Source of the DNA: Dorea sp. 5-2
GTDB taxonomy: Bacteria > Bacillota > Clostridia > Lachnospirales > Lachnospiraceae
Assembly (NCBI RefSeq): GCF_000403455.2
Contig: NZ_KE159792.1
Coordinates: forward strand, 26,748-75,389
Length of the DNA: 48,642 nucleotides
Reading direction: 5' to 3'
The notes beneath the pieces are model-generated. The model was not told where the DNA came from, made no database searches, and saw only the letters and a list, made by a program, of their open reading frames with translations. Positions 16,227 to 23,910 of this stretch are shown piece after piece (position 1 is the stretch's first letter; the number at the start of each line of letters is the position of its first letter). Position numbers and translations under genes: made by a program.

Positions 16227-17003
16227 TCATACTTTTTCTTTGCTTTTTCTGCTTTTAAATAAAGAAACCCCAGTAATTAATAAGGTTCCAAACCATACGC
16301 AGGCAATCCATATCCCGTATAACTGGATCGATTTTTGATAGCATCCGCTGATCATTTGATAGGCTTCCTGGTTTCTCCAGGTTGTTCCTTCAAAAAATCC
16401 TCTGATCCCGTTTACATAAAACGGTATATCCAAGATCTGTTCCTTTGGAAGGAATTCTCTTGGTATACGAAGTGTCCCTGTCATAGAGTAGATCAATGTC
16501 AGGCAGATTCCGATTATTATAATTCCTTTGACTCCCCGTCCCCATTCTTTTTCCCAAAAAGCGCCGAGTTCTCGAATGCTGATGATCAAAAGTATCAGGC
16601 AAAGGGGCAATATTGCAGTTATCCGCGCAAGACTGTCTGTCTGCGCTGCCAGTTTCTTATGTGAAGACAGATTGAGACTTTCTCCGTCTATCTTTCTCCC
16701 GAACAGATTCCATGTAAAATCCGGCGTCTGACTGATAAGAACCGGCATTTCGTTGTCTTTCCGGATCTTATAACATTCCGGTTGTTCTAGGTATTCCACC
16801 TGATAGCCTGCAGTCTTCGCCATCTCTATATCTGCGTCTGTAAGAGGTTCCTGTAGTTTTACAAGCACTCCGTCCGGAAGGGAATGGACCATTTGCTGTA
16901 TTTCCCTATTGATCCATAGATGGATCACGGAAAGTCCCACAAGCATTATCAACGCCGTGATCCACGCAATTGGAAAATCAATCTTTTTTCTTACCCTATT
17001 CAT
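16227..17003 (-). CDS. Hypothetical membrane protein in ABC importer operon
   Basis: 258 aa with about four hydrophobic segments: one near the N-terminus (residues 13-31), a soluble extracytoplasmic part of about 95 residues, then three helices (about 130-147, 160-180, 229-248). I do not recognise the family. The start overlaps the stop of the preceding gene by 4 nt, so it is made with the upstream gene and the two permeases. It may be a partner of the 138-aa membrane-anchored protein before it. Confidence 0.7.
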   Translation of the reverse strand: MNRVRKKIDFPIAWITALIMLVGLSVIHLWINREIQQMVHSLPDGVLVKLQEPLTDADIEMAKTAGYQVEYLEQPECYKIRKDNEMPVLISQTPDFTWNLFGRKIDGESLNLSSHKKLAAQTDSLARITAILPLCLILLIISIRELGAFWEKEWGRGVKGIIIIGICLTLIYSMTGTLRIPREFLPKEQILDIPFYVNGIRGFFEGTTWRNQEAYQMISGCYQKSIQLYGIWIACVWFGTLLITGVSLFKSRKSKEKV

Positions 17004-17416
17004 TCGTCTTCTCCCACAATTGTCACGATATCACCGTCTTCCAACGGCCATACGGAGTAATTTACGATCCTTTTTGAAGCGCCCTGTTCATTTCGCAAAG
17101 AACTTGTAACGACAAACGCCATATTTCCGTCTTCGGCGGCCGGATACTTTTCTTCTTTCACCGCTACCAGCTCTTTTCCAAACAGACCTTCTCTTTCTTC
17201 AATATAAAACAATACCATGCTGCCATTTTCATCTTTAAAACAGGAAAGGGGAATTTTTGACATATTTTCCATGCCATTTTCCGAACACGGGATTCCTCGT
17301 TCTATTTCTACTTCGATCCGCATCATCTTCTCGATCCTAAGGGATAAGACGGTACAAATTAAAAGCAGAAGGAATATCATACATCCGGCAATCCAAACTT
17401 TCTTTTTTTCCATCAT
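17000..17416 (-). CDS. Hypothetical membrane-anchored protein
   Basis: 138 aa with one N-terminal membrane helix (about residues 8-25) and an extracytoplasmic domain rich in charged residues; the end WPLEDGDIVTIVGEDE resembles the closing strand of a beta-barrel-like domain. It has no family I recognise. It lies 12 nt downstream of the second sugar permease and overlaps the next gene by 4 nt. Its role in the importer operon is unknown. Confidence 0.65.
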   Translation of the reverse strand: MMEKKKVWIAGCMIFLLLLICTVLSLRIEKMMRIEVEIERGIPCSENGMENMSKIPLSCFKDENGSMVLFYIEEREGLFGKELVAVKEEKYPAAEDGNMAFVVTSSLRNEQGASKRIVNYSVWPLEDGDIVTIVGEDE

Positions 17417-17428
17417 CCATCAACTCCA

Positions 17429-18205
17429 TCAATTCCATAACACATCTCTCAATCCGTCTGTCAATTCTTCGTGGTAATACAGGAAGAAAAACGTCACCGG
17501 AAGCAGACATAACAATCCGCAGACAGATTGAACTGCCATGCTATTATCCAGGACTCCTGCCAGGAATACCGAGAGGGGATAGTCCAGTTCTCCTTCCAGA
17601 AAAATGATCGGCTGTTCTACCATATTCCAGCTTTCGACAAATGTAAGTACAAACAGCGTCACAATAGCAGGCTTTATCCCCGGGATCACGATATAACGGA
17701 CAATCTGGAACTGGTTGGCGCGATCCAGTCTTGCAGCTTCCAGCCATTCATCCGGTATCGTTTGGATTATAAACGTCAGCCACACGGTTCCGAATGGAGA
17801 GAAGATCCCTGGTATGACCAACGCTTTCCAACTGTTGAGAAATCCTAACTTTTCCATTAGAATATAATTCGGGAGTAAGGTGACCTGAACAGGCAGGATC
17901 ATAAAAAGCGCCATTACCACAATCCAAAATCTTTTTCCGACAAGCTGATATTTCGCAAAAGCTGTTCCTGCCATACAGGAAAGTATCGTCTGCCCCGCGG
18001 AGATCAGAAGACACATTCCAAGACTTCTCCAAAATTTAACAAGATATCCGGGACTTTCCAGTAAAACTTCATAATATCCCATAAAGGATCCCCCTGTATT
18101 TCCGCCTTCCCACACTGAGCACACCAACATATAGATGACCGGATACAAGAAGATCAGTGATAGAATTCCAAGCAGCAAAATCCGTTTTTGCTTTTTCTTG
18201 ACCAT
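17429..18205 (-). CDS. Carbohydrate ABC transporter permease (MalG/AraQ type)
   Basis: 258 aa, six hydrophobic helices. The cytoplasmic EAA-type loop that contacts the ATPase is visible as IPDEWLEAARLDRANQFQIV followed by IPGIKPAIV. Length is slightly shorter than the usual 270-290. It starts 1 nt after the first permease ends. No ATP-binding gene is present here; CUT1 importers of Firmicutes often share a distant MsmX-type ATPase, which I assume here. Confidence 0.88.
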   Translation of the reverse strand: MVKKKQKRILLLGILSLIFLYPVIYMLVCSVWEGGNTGGSFMGYYEVLLESPGYLVKFWRSLGMCLLISAGQTILSCMAGTAFAKYQLVGKRFWIVVMALFMILPVQVTLLPNYILMEKLGFLNSWKALVIPGIFSPFGTVWLTFIIQTIPDEWLEAARLDRANQFQIVRYIVIPGIKPAIVTLFVLTFVESWNMVEQPIIFLEGELDYPLSVFLAGVLDNSMAVQSVCGLLCLLPVTFFFLYYHEELTDGLRDVLWN

Positions 18206-18206
18206 A

Positions 18207-19055
18207 TCATTTCCCCCTTTCTACGATCCGATACAGCGCATAACAAATCCCTGTAAACAGAATAAGAAGTAATACAATGCTGACTGCGGCAGAAGAAATC
18301 TTTTGGTAATTAAGATTCTGAAAATTATTATTCATAAAATGCTGCAGCAGATAAATACTGTCATTTGGATAGTTCCCTCCTAAGAGAAAGGCTTCTCTAT
18401 AACACTTGAAAGCATTCATTATGGAAAGTACGATCGTAAAGGTAATTGTCGGAAGCAGTATCGGTAAGGTAATGTATCGGAAAGACTGTACCTTTCCCGC
18501 TCCAAACAGAGCCGCGTATTCGTAATATTCTTTTGGAATCATCTGAAGCCTTGCAAAATAAATCAAAACATAATATCCCGTAAACCGCCAGCAATATAGG
18601 ATGCAAAGTATCCAGAATGCCGCTGATAGATTCATCCAGTCTTTTCCTTCGCCGCCGAGTAATTCTACTACTTTGTTCCAGATTCCGGATGATCCCCACA
18701 AAAATTGTACTCCTAGTATCACGGAAGCGATCGGCAGTATCATCGGATACAGAAACGAAAGTTGGAAAAAGCGTACGCCTTTTGTTGTATTTTGAAGCGT
18801 AACAGACAGAAGCAGCGCTCCAAATAGTGTCGTCGGAACAGTCACAGCCATATAGCGGAGAGTATTCTTTACTGCAAGAAGAAACATCTCATTGGTATAA
18901 AGATCGCGAAAATTATCCAACCCGACAAACTCCCGCCTCCCGATCCCAAAAGAAACCGAATACCAGACAGTGATCAAAAAGGGAACAAAATAAAACACAA
19001 GAAAACCTGCCAGTGCCGGGAATGCAAGCAGGAAGCCGCTGTTTCTTTTTCGCAT
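18207..19055 (-). CDS. Sugar ABC transporter permease (MalF/UgpA type)
   Basis: 282 aa with six membrane helices and the EAA loop IPKEYYEYAALFGAGKVQSF followed by ITLPILLPTI. It begins the importer operon on the minus strand; the region upstream (19056-19340) is AT-rich. With the next permease it forms the membrane channel. The expected third component, the binding lipoprotein, lies at the far end of the cluster and is frameshifted. Confidence 0.9.
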   Translation of the reverse strand: MRKRNSGFLLAFPALAGFLVFYFVPFLITVWYSVSFGIGRREFVGLDNFRDLYTNEMFLLAVKNTLRYMAVTVPTTLFGALLLSVTLQNTTKGVRFFQLSFLYPMILPIASVILGVQFLWGSSGIWNKVVELLGGEGKDWMNLSAAFWILCILYCWRFTGYYVLIYFARLQMIPKEYYEYAALFGAGKVQSFRYITLPILLPTITFTIVLSIMNAFKCYREAFLLGGNYPNDSIYLLQHFMNNNFQNLNYQKISSAAVSIVLLLILFTGICYALYRIVERGK

Positions 19056-19167
19056 AGTCTTCCTTATCCTTTCTTAAATAAATTGATCTTCAAAAATTGA
19101 TCTGCTAAGAATTATATATTTACAAATCATACTATTCTGAATAAATCGTTAGTGTTTTCTCTGATAA

Positions 19168-19215
19168 ATTAATTATATCACATACAATTCAATAAGGCAT
19201 GCTTTATTCTGACTA
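19168..19215. repeat. Left copy of a diverged 48-bp direct repeat
   Basis: This matches 23502-23549 at 39 of 48 positions without gaps, including tattctgacta at the right end. At the right-hand site the repeat spans the first codons of the minus-strand ORF 23313-23534. Here the same reading is interrupted by a stop, so this copy looks like a decayed gene start. The rest of 19056-19340 holds no gene. Confidence 0.6.
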
Positions 19216-19341
19216 AAATACGTCTTTGATTTAAAATGCGGTGCAGTTCTTTGATGTTCGATAATGTCATCAACAGGGATACATTCTACGATGTCTATTG
19301 TGTTTGTTTCAGAATTTCCGTAAAAAAATTACGGAAGTCTA

Positions 19342-19370
19342 TTGTGGAAGGTTGTAAAAGTGGTTATACT
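19342..19370 (+). promoter_or_regulatory. Promoter of the AAA/TOPRIM operon
   Basis: -35 TTGTGG (19342-19347), 17-bp spacer, -10 TATACT (19365-19370), about 50 nt before the ATPase ATG at 19422, which has an AAAGGATGG Shine-Dalgarno. Confidence 0.5.
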
Positions 19371-19421
19371 GTAATCATAGATTGTGTGTGCGAGTAATCT
19401 ATATGAAAGGATGGCAGGAAA

Positions 19422-20573
19422 ATGTTAAAGAAATTTACATTGAAAAATTATAAAAATTTTAAAGATGAAATATCTATAGATTTTGAAAATACTGCAGGGT
19501 ATCAATTTAGTACAGATTGTATCACTGATGGAACTATCAGTAAAATATTAGTTTATGGTAGAAATGCGACGGGAAAAACAAATTTGGGAAAGGCGATGAT
19601 TGATATATGCACAACAATGTTTGGCGGGCAGCGTTATGTTGATACAGGAGTTTTTCTTAATGCGGATTCAATGGATGAAGCGGCAACATTTTCATATGAA
19701 TTTAGGTTTGAAAATGGAGAATTAGTGTATCGCTATGCTAGATTTTCTAATCAAGAACTTAGGAATGAAGAATTAATTATAGACAGAAAAATTATTTTTA
19801 GCTGTGATTTTGAAAATAATAAATTTGATTTTAAGAATCTAAAATATATAAATGCAGAAACAGCTAATATAGATAGGTATCTTCAATCCGTAGATATTAG
19901 TGATGATGAAGAACTTGAGGAGCCTAAGCTGCCATTTTTGAGATGGTTGATAAGTAATGTTGCATTGAGTAATGATTCTATCTTAATCAAATTAGCTAAT
20001 TATGCAAGAAGAATGATTATGATTACAGCCGGAAGTGTAATGTTAAGGTTTCCAAGAAGAATGAATAATACTTTTTATGAGTTACTAGAGGATTCAAACA
20101 GATTAAAAGATTTAGAAGATTTTCTTAATGAAATGGGAATAGAGTGCAGATTAGTATTACAAAAATTACCAGATGGTCAGAGAGAGTTATATTTTAAACA
20201 TGAGAAATTGGTGCCATTTTATGAAACTGCATCCAGTGGAACTTTAGCATTAGTTGATCTATATAGGCGATTGATTCCTAGAAATTGGATTCCATCTTTT
20301 CTATATTTAGATGAATTTGATGCATTTTATCATTATGAAATGTCAGAGAAAGTGATAAACTTTTTTAAAAGAAGATATCCTAAATGTCAGATTATTATGA
20401 CTTCTCATAATACGAATCTGATGACAAATCGACTGATGCGACCGGATTGTTTGTTTGTTTTGTCAAGTGCGGGTACATTAACTGCGTTTTGTAATGCGAC
20501 GGAAAGAGAACTGCGAGAAGGTCACAACCTTGAAAAGATGTACATCAGCGGGGAGTTTGATAAATATGAATGA
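19422..20573 (+). CDS. AAA-family ATPase of a two-gene phage-defence-type pair
   Basis: 383 aa SMC/OLD-like ATPase. The N-terminus FTLKNYKNFKDEISIDF is typical of AAA_15/AAA_21 proteins. Walker A is YGRNATGKTNL (about residues 45-55). Walker B is FLYLDEFDAF (about 292-301) and a TSHNTNLMT motif (about 326-334) follows. This ATPase/TOPRIM pairing is known from abortive-infection systems such as AbiL, PARIS and RloAB. The gene is much richer in A+T than the flanking transport operon, a sign of transfer. The stop overlaps the next gene's start by 8 nt. Confidence 0.8.
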   Translation: MLKKFTLKNYKNFKDEISIDFENTAGYQFSTDCITDGTISKILVYGRNATGKTNLGKAMIDICTTMFGGQRYVDTGVFLNADSMDEAATFSYEFRFENGELVYRYARFSNQELRNEELIIDRKIIFSCDFENNKFDFKNLKYINAETANIDRYLQSVDISDDEELEEPKLPFLRWLISNVALSNDSILIKLANYARRMIMITAGSVMLRFPRRMNNTFYELLEDSNRLKDLEDFLNEMGIECRLVLQKLPDGQRELYFKHEKLVPFYETASSGTLALVDLYRRLIPRNWIPSFLYLDEFDAFYHYEMSEKVINFFKRRYPKCQIIMTSHNTNLMTNRLMRPDCLFVLSSAGTLTAFCNATERELREGHNLEKMYISGEFDKYE

Positions 20574-21594
20574 TTATCAAGGCAAGGTAAGAAAACGAAG
20601 CCAAAATTTGCTAATCGTAGAAGGACATCATGAAAAAAACAAGTTATTTTGGTTGATTTTTAAATGTTTTCCTGAAATCAATATCAATATGGATGAAATT
20701 TGGATTTATGGAACAAATGTTTATCAGTTATATAATGATATAGTGAAAGAGTATGGTGATGAGTGGTCAGAGGAAAATATGGATATTGATCTGCCATTTG
20801 TTATTAGTAAGAAACAATTTCCAGATAAACTTCGGTACAAAGAAGATTTCACAAATATAGTTTTAGTATTTGATTATGAGCGGCATGATACAAATTTCTC
20901 GGAAGAAAAGATTTTAGAAATGCAAAGATGTTTTGTTGATCCGGCTGATATGGGAAAGTTGTATATTAATTATCCTATGATTGAATCATATAGGCATTTA
21001 TGTCAATTGCCGGATGGTAATTTCGCTGAACGGAAGATTACAGTATCATTGCAACCAGGAAAGGAATATAAAGCATTAGTAGAACAAGAATCCATATTGG
21101 GTTCAAAGGTTGACTTTCCACATAGAATAGATGATTTGCTTGAAAAGCATTTTGGAGTAAGTGATGTAGAAAAGAGGGAAAAATGTTGTAATGAAATTTT
21201 AGAAATATCTTCAGTAAATAGTATAGAAAATGTTATTGATAATGTATTACAAGGTGTGGTTGCAGAGCATATTTTATCGACAGCAAAATATCAGTTGGTA
21301 GACTGGGTTACAAAACAGGAGTATATACATATGAATCTAACGTATTGGCAGTATATAAGAGGTGTATTAAAGCATGTTATATATCACAATATTTCTAAAG
21401 CTAATAGGATTCAATATGGACAATATCAGATTCCGGAGAATAAATATAGGGAATATTTTGAAAGATTGGATTTGACTGAAATATTAAAAGTGCAGAATTT
21501 AGCAAGTAAAGATAATATAACGGGATTTATTTGGGTGTTAAATACTTGTATTTTTTTTATTGCAGAATATAATTTCAGGTTAGTAATGGATTAG
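20566..21594 (+). CDS. TOPRIM-like partner of the AAA ATPase (AbiLii/AriB-like)
   Basis: 342 aa from ATG 20566; GGGAG lies about 10 nt upstream inside the ATPase gene. The N-terminus NLLIVEGHHEKNKLFWLI has the TOPRIM VEG glutamate, and NIVLVFDYERHDTNF (about residue 105) has the acidic DxE-type strand of the second TOPRIM motif. The remainder is helical and unlike anything I can name. Families with this plan (AbiLii, AriB of PARIS, RloB) are effectors released or activated by the ATPase on phage infection. Which of these is closest cannot be decided by eye. A hairpin begins at its stop codon. Confidence 0.65.
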   Translation: MNDYQGKVRKRSQNLLIVEGHHEKNKLFWLIFKCFPEININMDEIWIYGTNVYQLYNDIVKEYGDEWSEENMDIDLPFVISKKQFPDKLRYKEDFTNIVLVFDYERHDTNFSEEKILEMQRCFVDPADMGKLYINYPMIESYRHLCQLPDGNFAERKITVSLQPGKEYKALVEQESILGSKVDFPHRIDDLLEKHFGVSDVEKREKCCNEILEISSVNSIENVIDNVLQGVVAEHILSTAKYQLVDWVTKQEYIHMNLTYWQYIRGVLKHVIYHNISKANRIQYGQYQIPENKYREYFERLDLTEILKVQNLASKDNITGFIWVLNTCIFFIAEYNFRLVMD

Positions 21595-21624
21595 AGGGAT
21601 GAATGTCTGTACACACATCCCTCT
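21593..21624 (+). terminator. Terminator after the AAA/TOPRIM operon
   Basis: 9-bp arms agagggatg / catccctct with a 14-nt loop, starting at the TOPRIM stop codon. It lies next to the rubrerythrin 3' fragment and resembles in position the terminator of the intact rubrerythrin gene. Confidence 0.6.
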
Positions 21625-21626
21625 TA

Positions 21627-21678
21627 AAAACTCTTATATTACGCGGTTTTTCTCTTAGCCAAAGTATCTCTTAAGAAG
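21627..21678. repeat. Left 52-bp direct repeat (att-like; rubrerythrin 3' end)
   Basis: This is identical over 52 bp to 23859-23910, which is the end of the intact rubrerythrin gene plus 28 bp beyond its stop. Similarity continues more weakly to about 21708. The two copies bracket 2.2 kb with toxin-antitoxin genes and an integrase remnant, as expected for attL and attR of an element integrated at the 3' end of rubrerythrin. Confidence 0.75.
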
Positions 21679-21708
21679 ACCCTCGAAGGCTTTTTCGTGT
21701 CTAGCTTC
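21655..21708 (-). pseudogene. C-terminal fragment of a rubrerythrin
   Basis: This encodes EARHEKAFEGLLKRYFG and a stop; the intact gene ends DEARHGKAFEGLLKRYFG. Only the last 17 codons are present. The one substitution (E for G) and silent changes mean it is not a recent exact copy outside the 52-bp core. It is either the attP-derived gene end of an integrated element or the stump of a paralogue. Confidence 0.75.
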
Positions 21709-21737
21709 AGATACTGAAGTACCTCTTAATCATCAAG

Positions 21738-21965
21738 CTATGCAACTTTTATATAATTGATTACTGAAATCTCCTGCATAAGCGATTTGGCTGTATTTAC
21801 TAATTTCTCTAACTGTCGTGCTGTTTCATCTGAATAATACTTTGCGCCGCATTGCTCACACTCTTCACAGGGGACATTTTTAATGATGATTAAACATCCA
21901 TTGCAATCTACAACATGAATGGTGATGGATTCTGTTAAATCAAAACTCTTACAATACATACACAT
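21738..21965 (-). CDS. YgiT/MqsA-type zinc-finger antitoxin domain protein
   Basis: 75 aa from ATG 21965 (GAGGAAAG upstream). Two zinc knuckles, CMYCKS and CEECEQCGAKYYSDE, match the N-terminal half of MqsA/YgiT antitoxins, and a short helical tail follows. The C-terminal HTH of full MqsA is absent. No MqsR-type toxin gene is adjacent; a 58-codon ORF lies 27 nt upstream. It is probably part of a decayed or minimal toxin-antitoxin locus on the integrated segment. Confidence 0.7.
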   Translation of the reverse strand: MCMYCKSFDLTESITIHVVDCNGCLIIIKNVPCEECEQCGAKYYSDETARQLEKLVNTAKSLMQEISVINYIKVA

Positions 21966-21992
21966 TCGTCTTTCCTCATGCTTACGAAACAC

Positions 21993-22169
21993 TCATGTTT
22001 CTTTGTGTGTTACGATTTTTCGCCGCTGATCGGAATGCTTTTCCATTGCGGGCGTGAGCTCAGGAGAATCTTCATCAAATACAATTTCTCTCTTTGCCGC
22101 TTCGTCTATCTGTTTGATTTGTTCCTCTGTAGGTTTTTGGTTTCTATCTAAAGTAACTGTCCGTATCAT
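21993..22169 (-). CDS. Small antitoxin-like protein (58 aa)
   Basis: This ORF is short. It starts MIRTVTLDRNQKPTEEQIKQ and continues with IDEAAKREIVFDEDSPELTP. The pattern (beta-strand start, EEQIK-helix, acidic DEDSPELTP motif) is common in short antitoxin-like proteins of gut Firmicutes encoded beside toxins. The HEPN gene ends 12 nt upstream. No specific family can be named. Confidence 0.55.
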   Translation of the reverse strand: MIRTVTLDRNQKPTEEQIKQIDEAAKREIVFDEDSPELTPAMEKHSDQRRKIVTHKET

Positions 22170-22180
22170 AGTAAATGTTC

Positions 22181-22609
22181 CTATCGTTTGTCTTGCGTTG
22201 CTTTTTCCAGATATTTTGTGGCTAAAGTTAGAAGTTGTTCTGCTGTTTGTATCTGTTGTGCTGTGATTTCTTTCGAAGCTATATAAAATGTATCATAATC
22301 GCTTGCATGGCGGATTTCTTCTGCTGTTATAATCTTTCTGCCAAGCTCTTTTGGAAAAATTTCTGTATGGATATAGTTTTTATTAAAATAACCGATTGTA
22401 TCTTTGTGTCGTTTAAAAGAAATTCCTTCTTTTGCAAGAACGGCACAAATAGAATGAAAGATACTGTAATAAGCCCTGTTATTTGCGGCGCGGAATTGTT
22501 CAGATTCATAGGTCAGCTTTGCGGTATCTAAATCTTCTTTGGCTGTCTGCAAACGATACCTTGCTATATCCATTTGAGTACCAGTGTCTAAAGAATCAGG
22601 CTGTTTCAT
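22181..22609 (-). CDS. HEPN-domain protein (UPF0332 type), toxin of an MNT/HEPN pair
   Basis: 142 aa all-helical. FRAANNRAYYSIFHSICAVL and the later RHASDYDTFYIASKE segment are typical of the UPF0332/C0 HEPN subfamily. The strict RxxxxHxY motif of classical HEPN RNase toxins is not obvious, so nuclease activity is uncertain. It overlaps the upstream nucleotidyltransferase gene by 14 nt, the usual MNT/HEPN (type VII) arrangement in which the transferase modifies and silences HEPN. Confidence 0.8.
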   Translation of the reverse strand: MKQPDSLDTGTQMDIARYRLQTAKEDLDTAKLTYESEQFRAANNRAYYSIFHSICAVLAKEGISFKRHKDTIGYFNKNYIHTEIFPKELGRKIITAEEIRHASDYDTFYIASKEITAQQIQTAEQLLTLATKYLEKATQDKR

Positions 22610-22937
22610 ATAATGTTACCCCCTCTTTGTGAACATTTCTATAAAAAGGATAGGCAGAAACCCAATATTGGAAATGCTCTATATTCTTTACTATTGGCAT
22701 AATCCAGATATCATGTTCTACATTATATTGAAAGCCAAGTTCCGATAGAGAATCCAAATAAGAATCTAACTTTTCATCTGGTAAATCTACCAGAATCATG
22801 ATATCTATATCAGAATCTTTTGTATAATCTCCACGTGCATAAGAGCCATAAAGAATTACACTTTTTAAATGTGAACCATATATCCTTCGAACTTCCTTCA
22901 AATATTGAAGTAATAGTGATTGAACTTTTTGTGGCAT
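22596..22937 (-). CDS. MNT-type nucleotidyltransferase, antitoxin of an MNT/HEPN pair
   Basis: 113 aa. The active-site motif GSYARGDYTKDSDID has the exact GSx10DxD spacing of minimal nucleotidyltransferases. It follows KSVILY. The ribosome-binding site GGGAGGG precedes the ATG. It is encoded upstream of and overlapping its HEPN partner. In characterised pairs such as SO_3166/SO_3165 the MNT protein adds AMP to a HEPN tyrosine. Confidence 0.85.
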   Translation of the reverse strand: MPQKVQSLLLQYLKEVRRIYGSHLKSVILYGSYARGDYTKDSDIDIMILVDLPDEKLDSYLDSLSELGFQYNVEHDIWIMPIVKNIEHFQYWVSAYPFYRNVHKEGVTLYETA

Positions 22938-23080
22938 GGTTTCCCTCCCAAAATATAATTATAATATTCTTTGATTGAAATAGTTTGTCTATTTAGATTA
23001 AATCTTTATCCATTATCGGTATACCATGTTTTTGATAATCTTCCATCTAGTTGCTGTAGGCAGATAAAATATCCACAAGA

Positions 23081-23316
23081 TTAAATAATATTTTCTCTGA
23101 TAAATCCTTGAGAGTTAATTGCAAGCTGTCTTTTCTCTAATTCCGTTTGCTTATGGTAAATATTGATATTTAAGCTCTTTCCCTTATAATAAATATAACT
23201 TAAATCAGAGTTATAAGCGTTTGTACTGTCTTTGCTGTCGGAATCATTTGATGATTCATTATTAGGTATTTCCGCAAGAACTCCTCGATATCTGACATAT
23301 CAGGTAGTTGATTCAT
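23081..23316 (-). pseudogene. Frameshifted hypothetical gene
   Basis: ATG 23316 overlaps the stop of the preceding ORF (ATGA). The frame gives MNQLPDMSDIEEFLRKYL and continues to a stop at 23200. A second frame takes over near 23270 with NNESSNDSDSKDSTNAY and YIYYKGKSLNINIYHKQTE, ending at 23081. Joined by one frameshift they give about 75 aa of plausible protein. Family unknown. The rest of 22938-23080 holds no gene I can support. Confidence 0.4.
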
Positions 23317-23534
23317 TCTTTTACATCTCCCCAACATTCATCAAAGCACCATTCTGGGTGAGATTCTAAACATGGAATAAGCTCAAATATTTTATGGCAG
23401 ATAGCTCTTACATGATCAGGCGTAAAGGATAGTATCTCTTGAAAGCATTTTTGATAATTCAAATGTATGTAACATTTTCTTTTTCCTACGTAAGAGTATA
23501 GATTAATCATATCACATATCTTTGAATAAAGCAC
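23313..23534 (-). CDS. Hypothetical protein (73 aa)
   Basis: GTG start at 23534, or ATG at 23510; neither has a clear Shine-Dalgarno. The sequence has good protein character (HLNYQKCFQEILSFTPDHVR; PCLESHPEWCFDECWGD) with four Cys and several aromatic residues. I do not recognise it. It is coupled to the frameshifted gene that follows. The first codons lie in the 48-bp repeat whose other copy is at 19168-19215, where the reading frame is destroyed. Confidence 0.45.
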   Translation of the reverse strand: MLYSKICDMINLYSYVGKRKCYIHLNYQKCFQEILSFTPDHVRAICHKIFELIPCLESHPEWCFDECWGDVKE

Positions 23535-23589
23535 GTGTTATTCTGACTAGATGTCTGTCAAAACTATTCTGATTCCTTATAGCTGTATG

Positions 23590-23685
23590 CTATGTTTTCG
23601 GCGTAATACAGCTCTGCAAGACAATCATTGATTTCCAATAACCATTATCCAATTGATAAACACCGATGTCTTTCTTGTTGCTCAT
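23590..23685 (-). pseudogene. N-terminal remnant of a tyrosine-type site-specific integrase
   Basis: ATG 23685 with AAGAGGAAA upstream. The first 17 residues, MSNKKDIGVYQLDNGYW, match the start of Tn916/phage-type integrases of Firmicutes that carry an N-terminal AP2-like DNA-binding domain (typically ...GIYQLKNGYWAFRF). After Trp17 the sequence diverges and stops at 31 aa. The catalytic domain is absent. It lies 200 bp inside the right 52-bp att-like repeat, where an integrase gene is expected. Confidence 0.55.
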
Positions 23686-23826
23686 GTTAATTTCCTCTTT
23701 TAATGAATGTGAAATAAGGTAGGATTTAGGGTATCCATTTTATGGAATTTGTAGAAGTGAAATAAGAAGAAGGGTATCCACTTTTTACCACTTTTGGTAT
23801 GGAAATTCTCTGTTTTTAAGCAAAAA

Positions 23827-23856
23827 AAGAGGACAGACAACAACTTGTCCATCCTC
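23827..23856 (-). terminator. Rubrerythrin terminator
   Basis: Arms agagga / tcctct with an inner ggaca / tgtcc pair. On the minus strand the hairpin is followed by seven T, a clear rho-independent terminator. Confidence 0.8.
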
Positions 23857-23858
23857 TT

Positions 23859-23910
23859 AAAACTCTTATATTACGCGGTTTTTCTCTTAGCCAAAGTATC
23901 TCTTAAGAAG
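23859..23910. repeat. Right 52-bp direct repeat (att-like)
   Basis: Identical to 21627-21678. It spans the last eight codons, including the stop, of the intact rubrerythrin gene and the downstream 28 bp. Confidence 0.75.
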
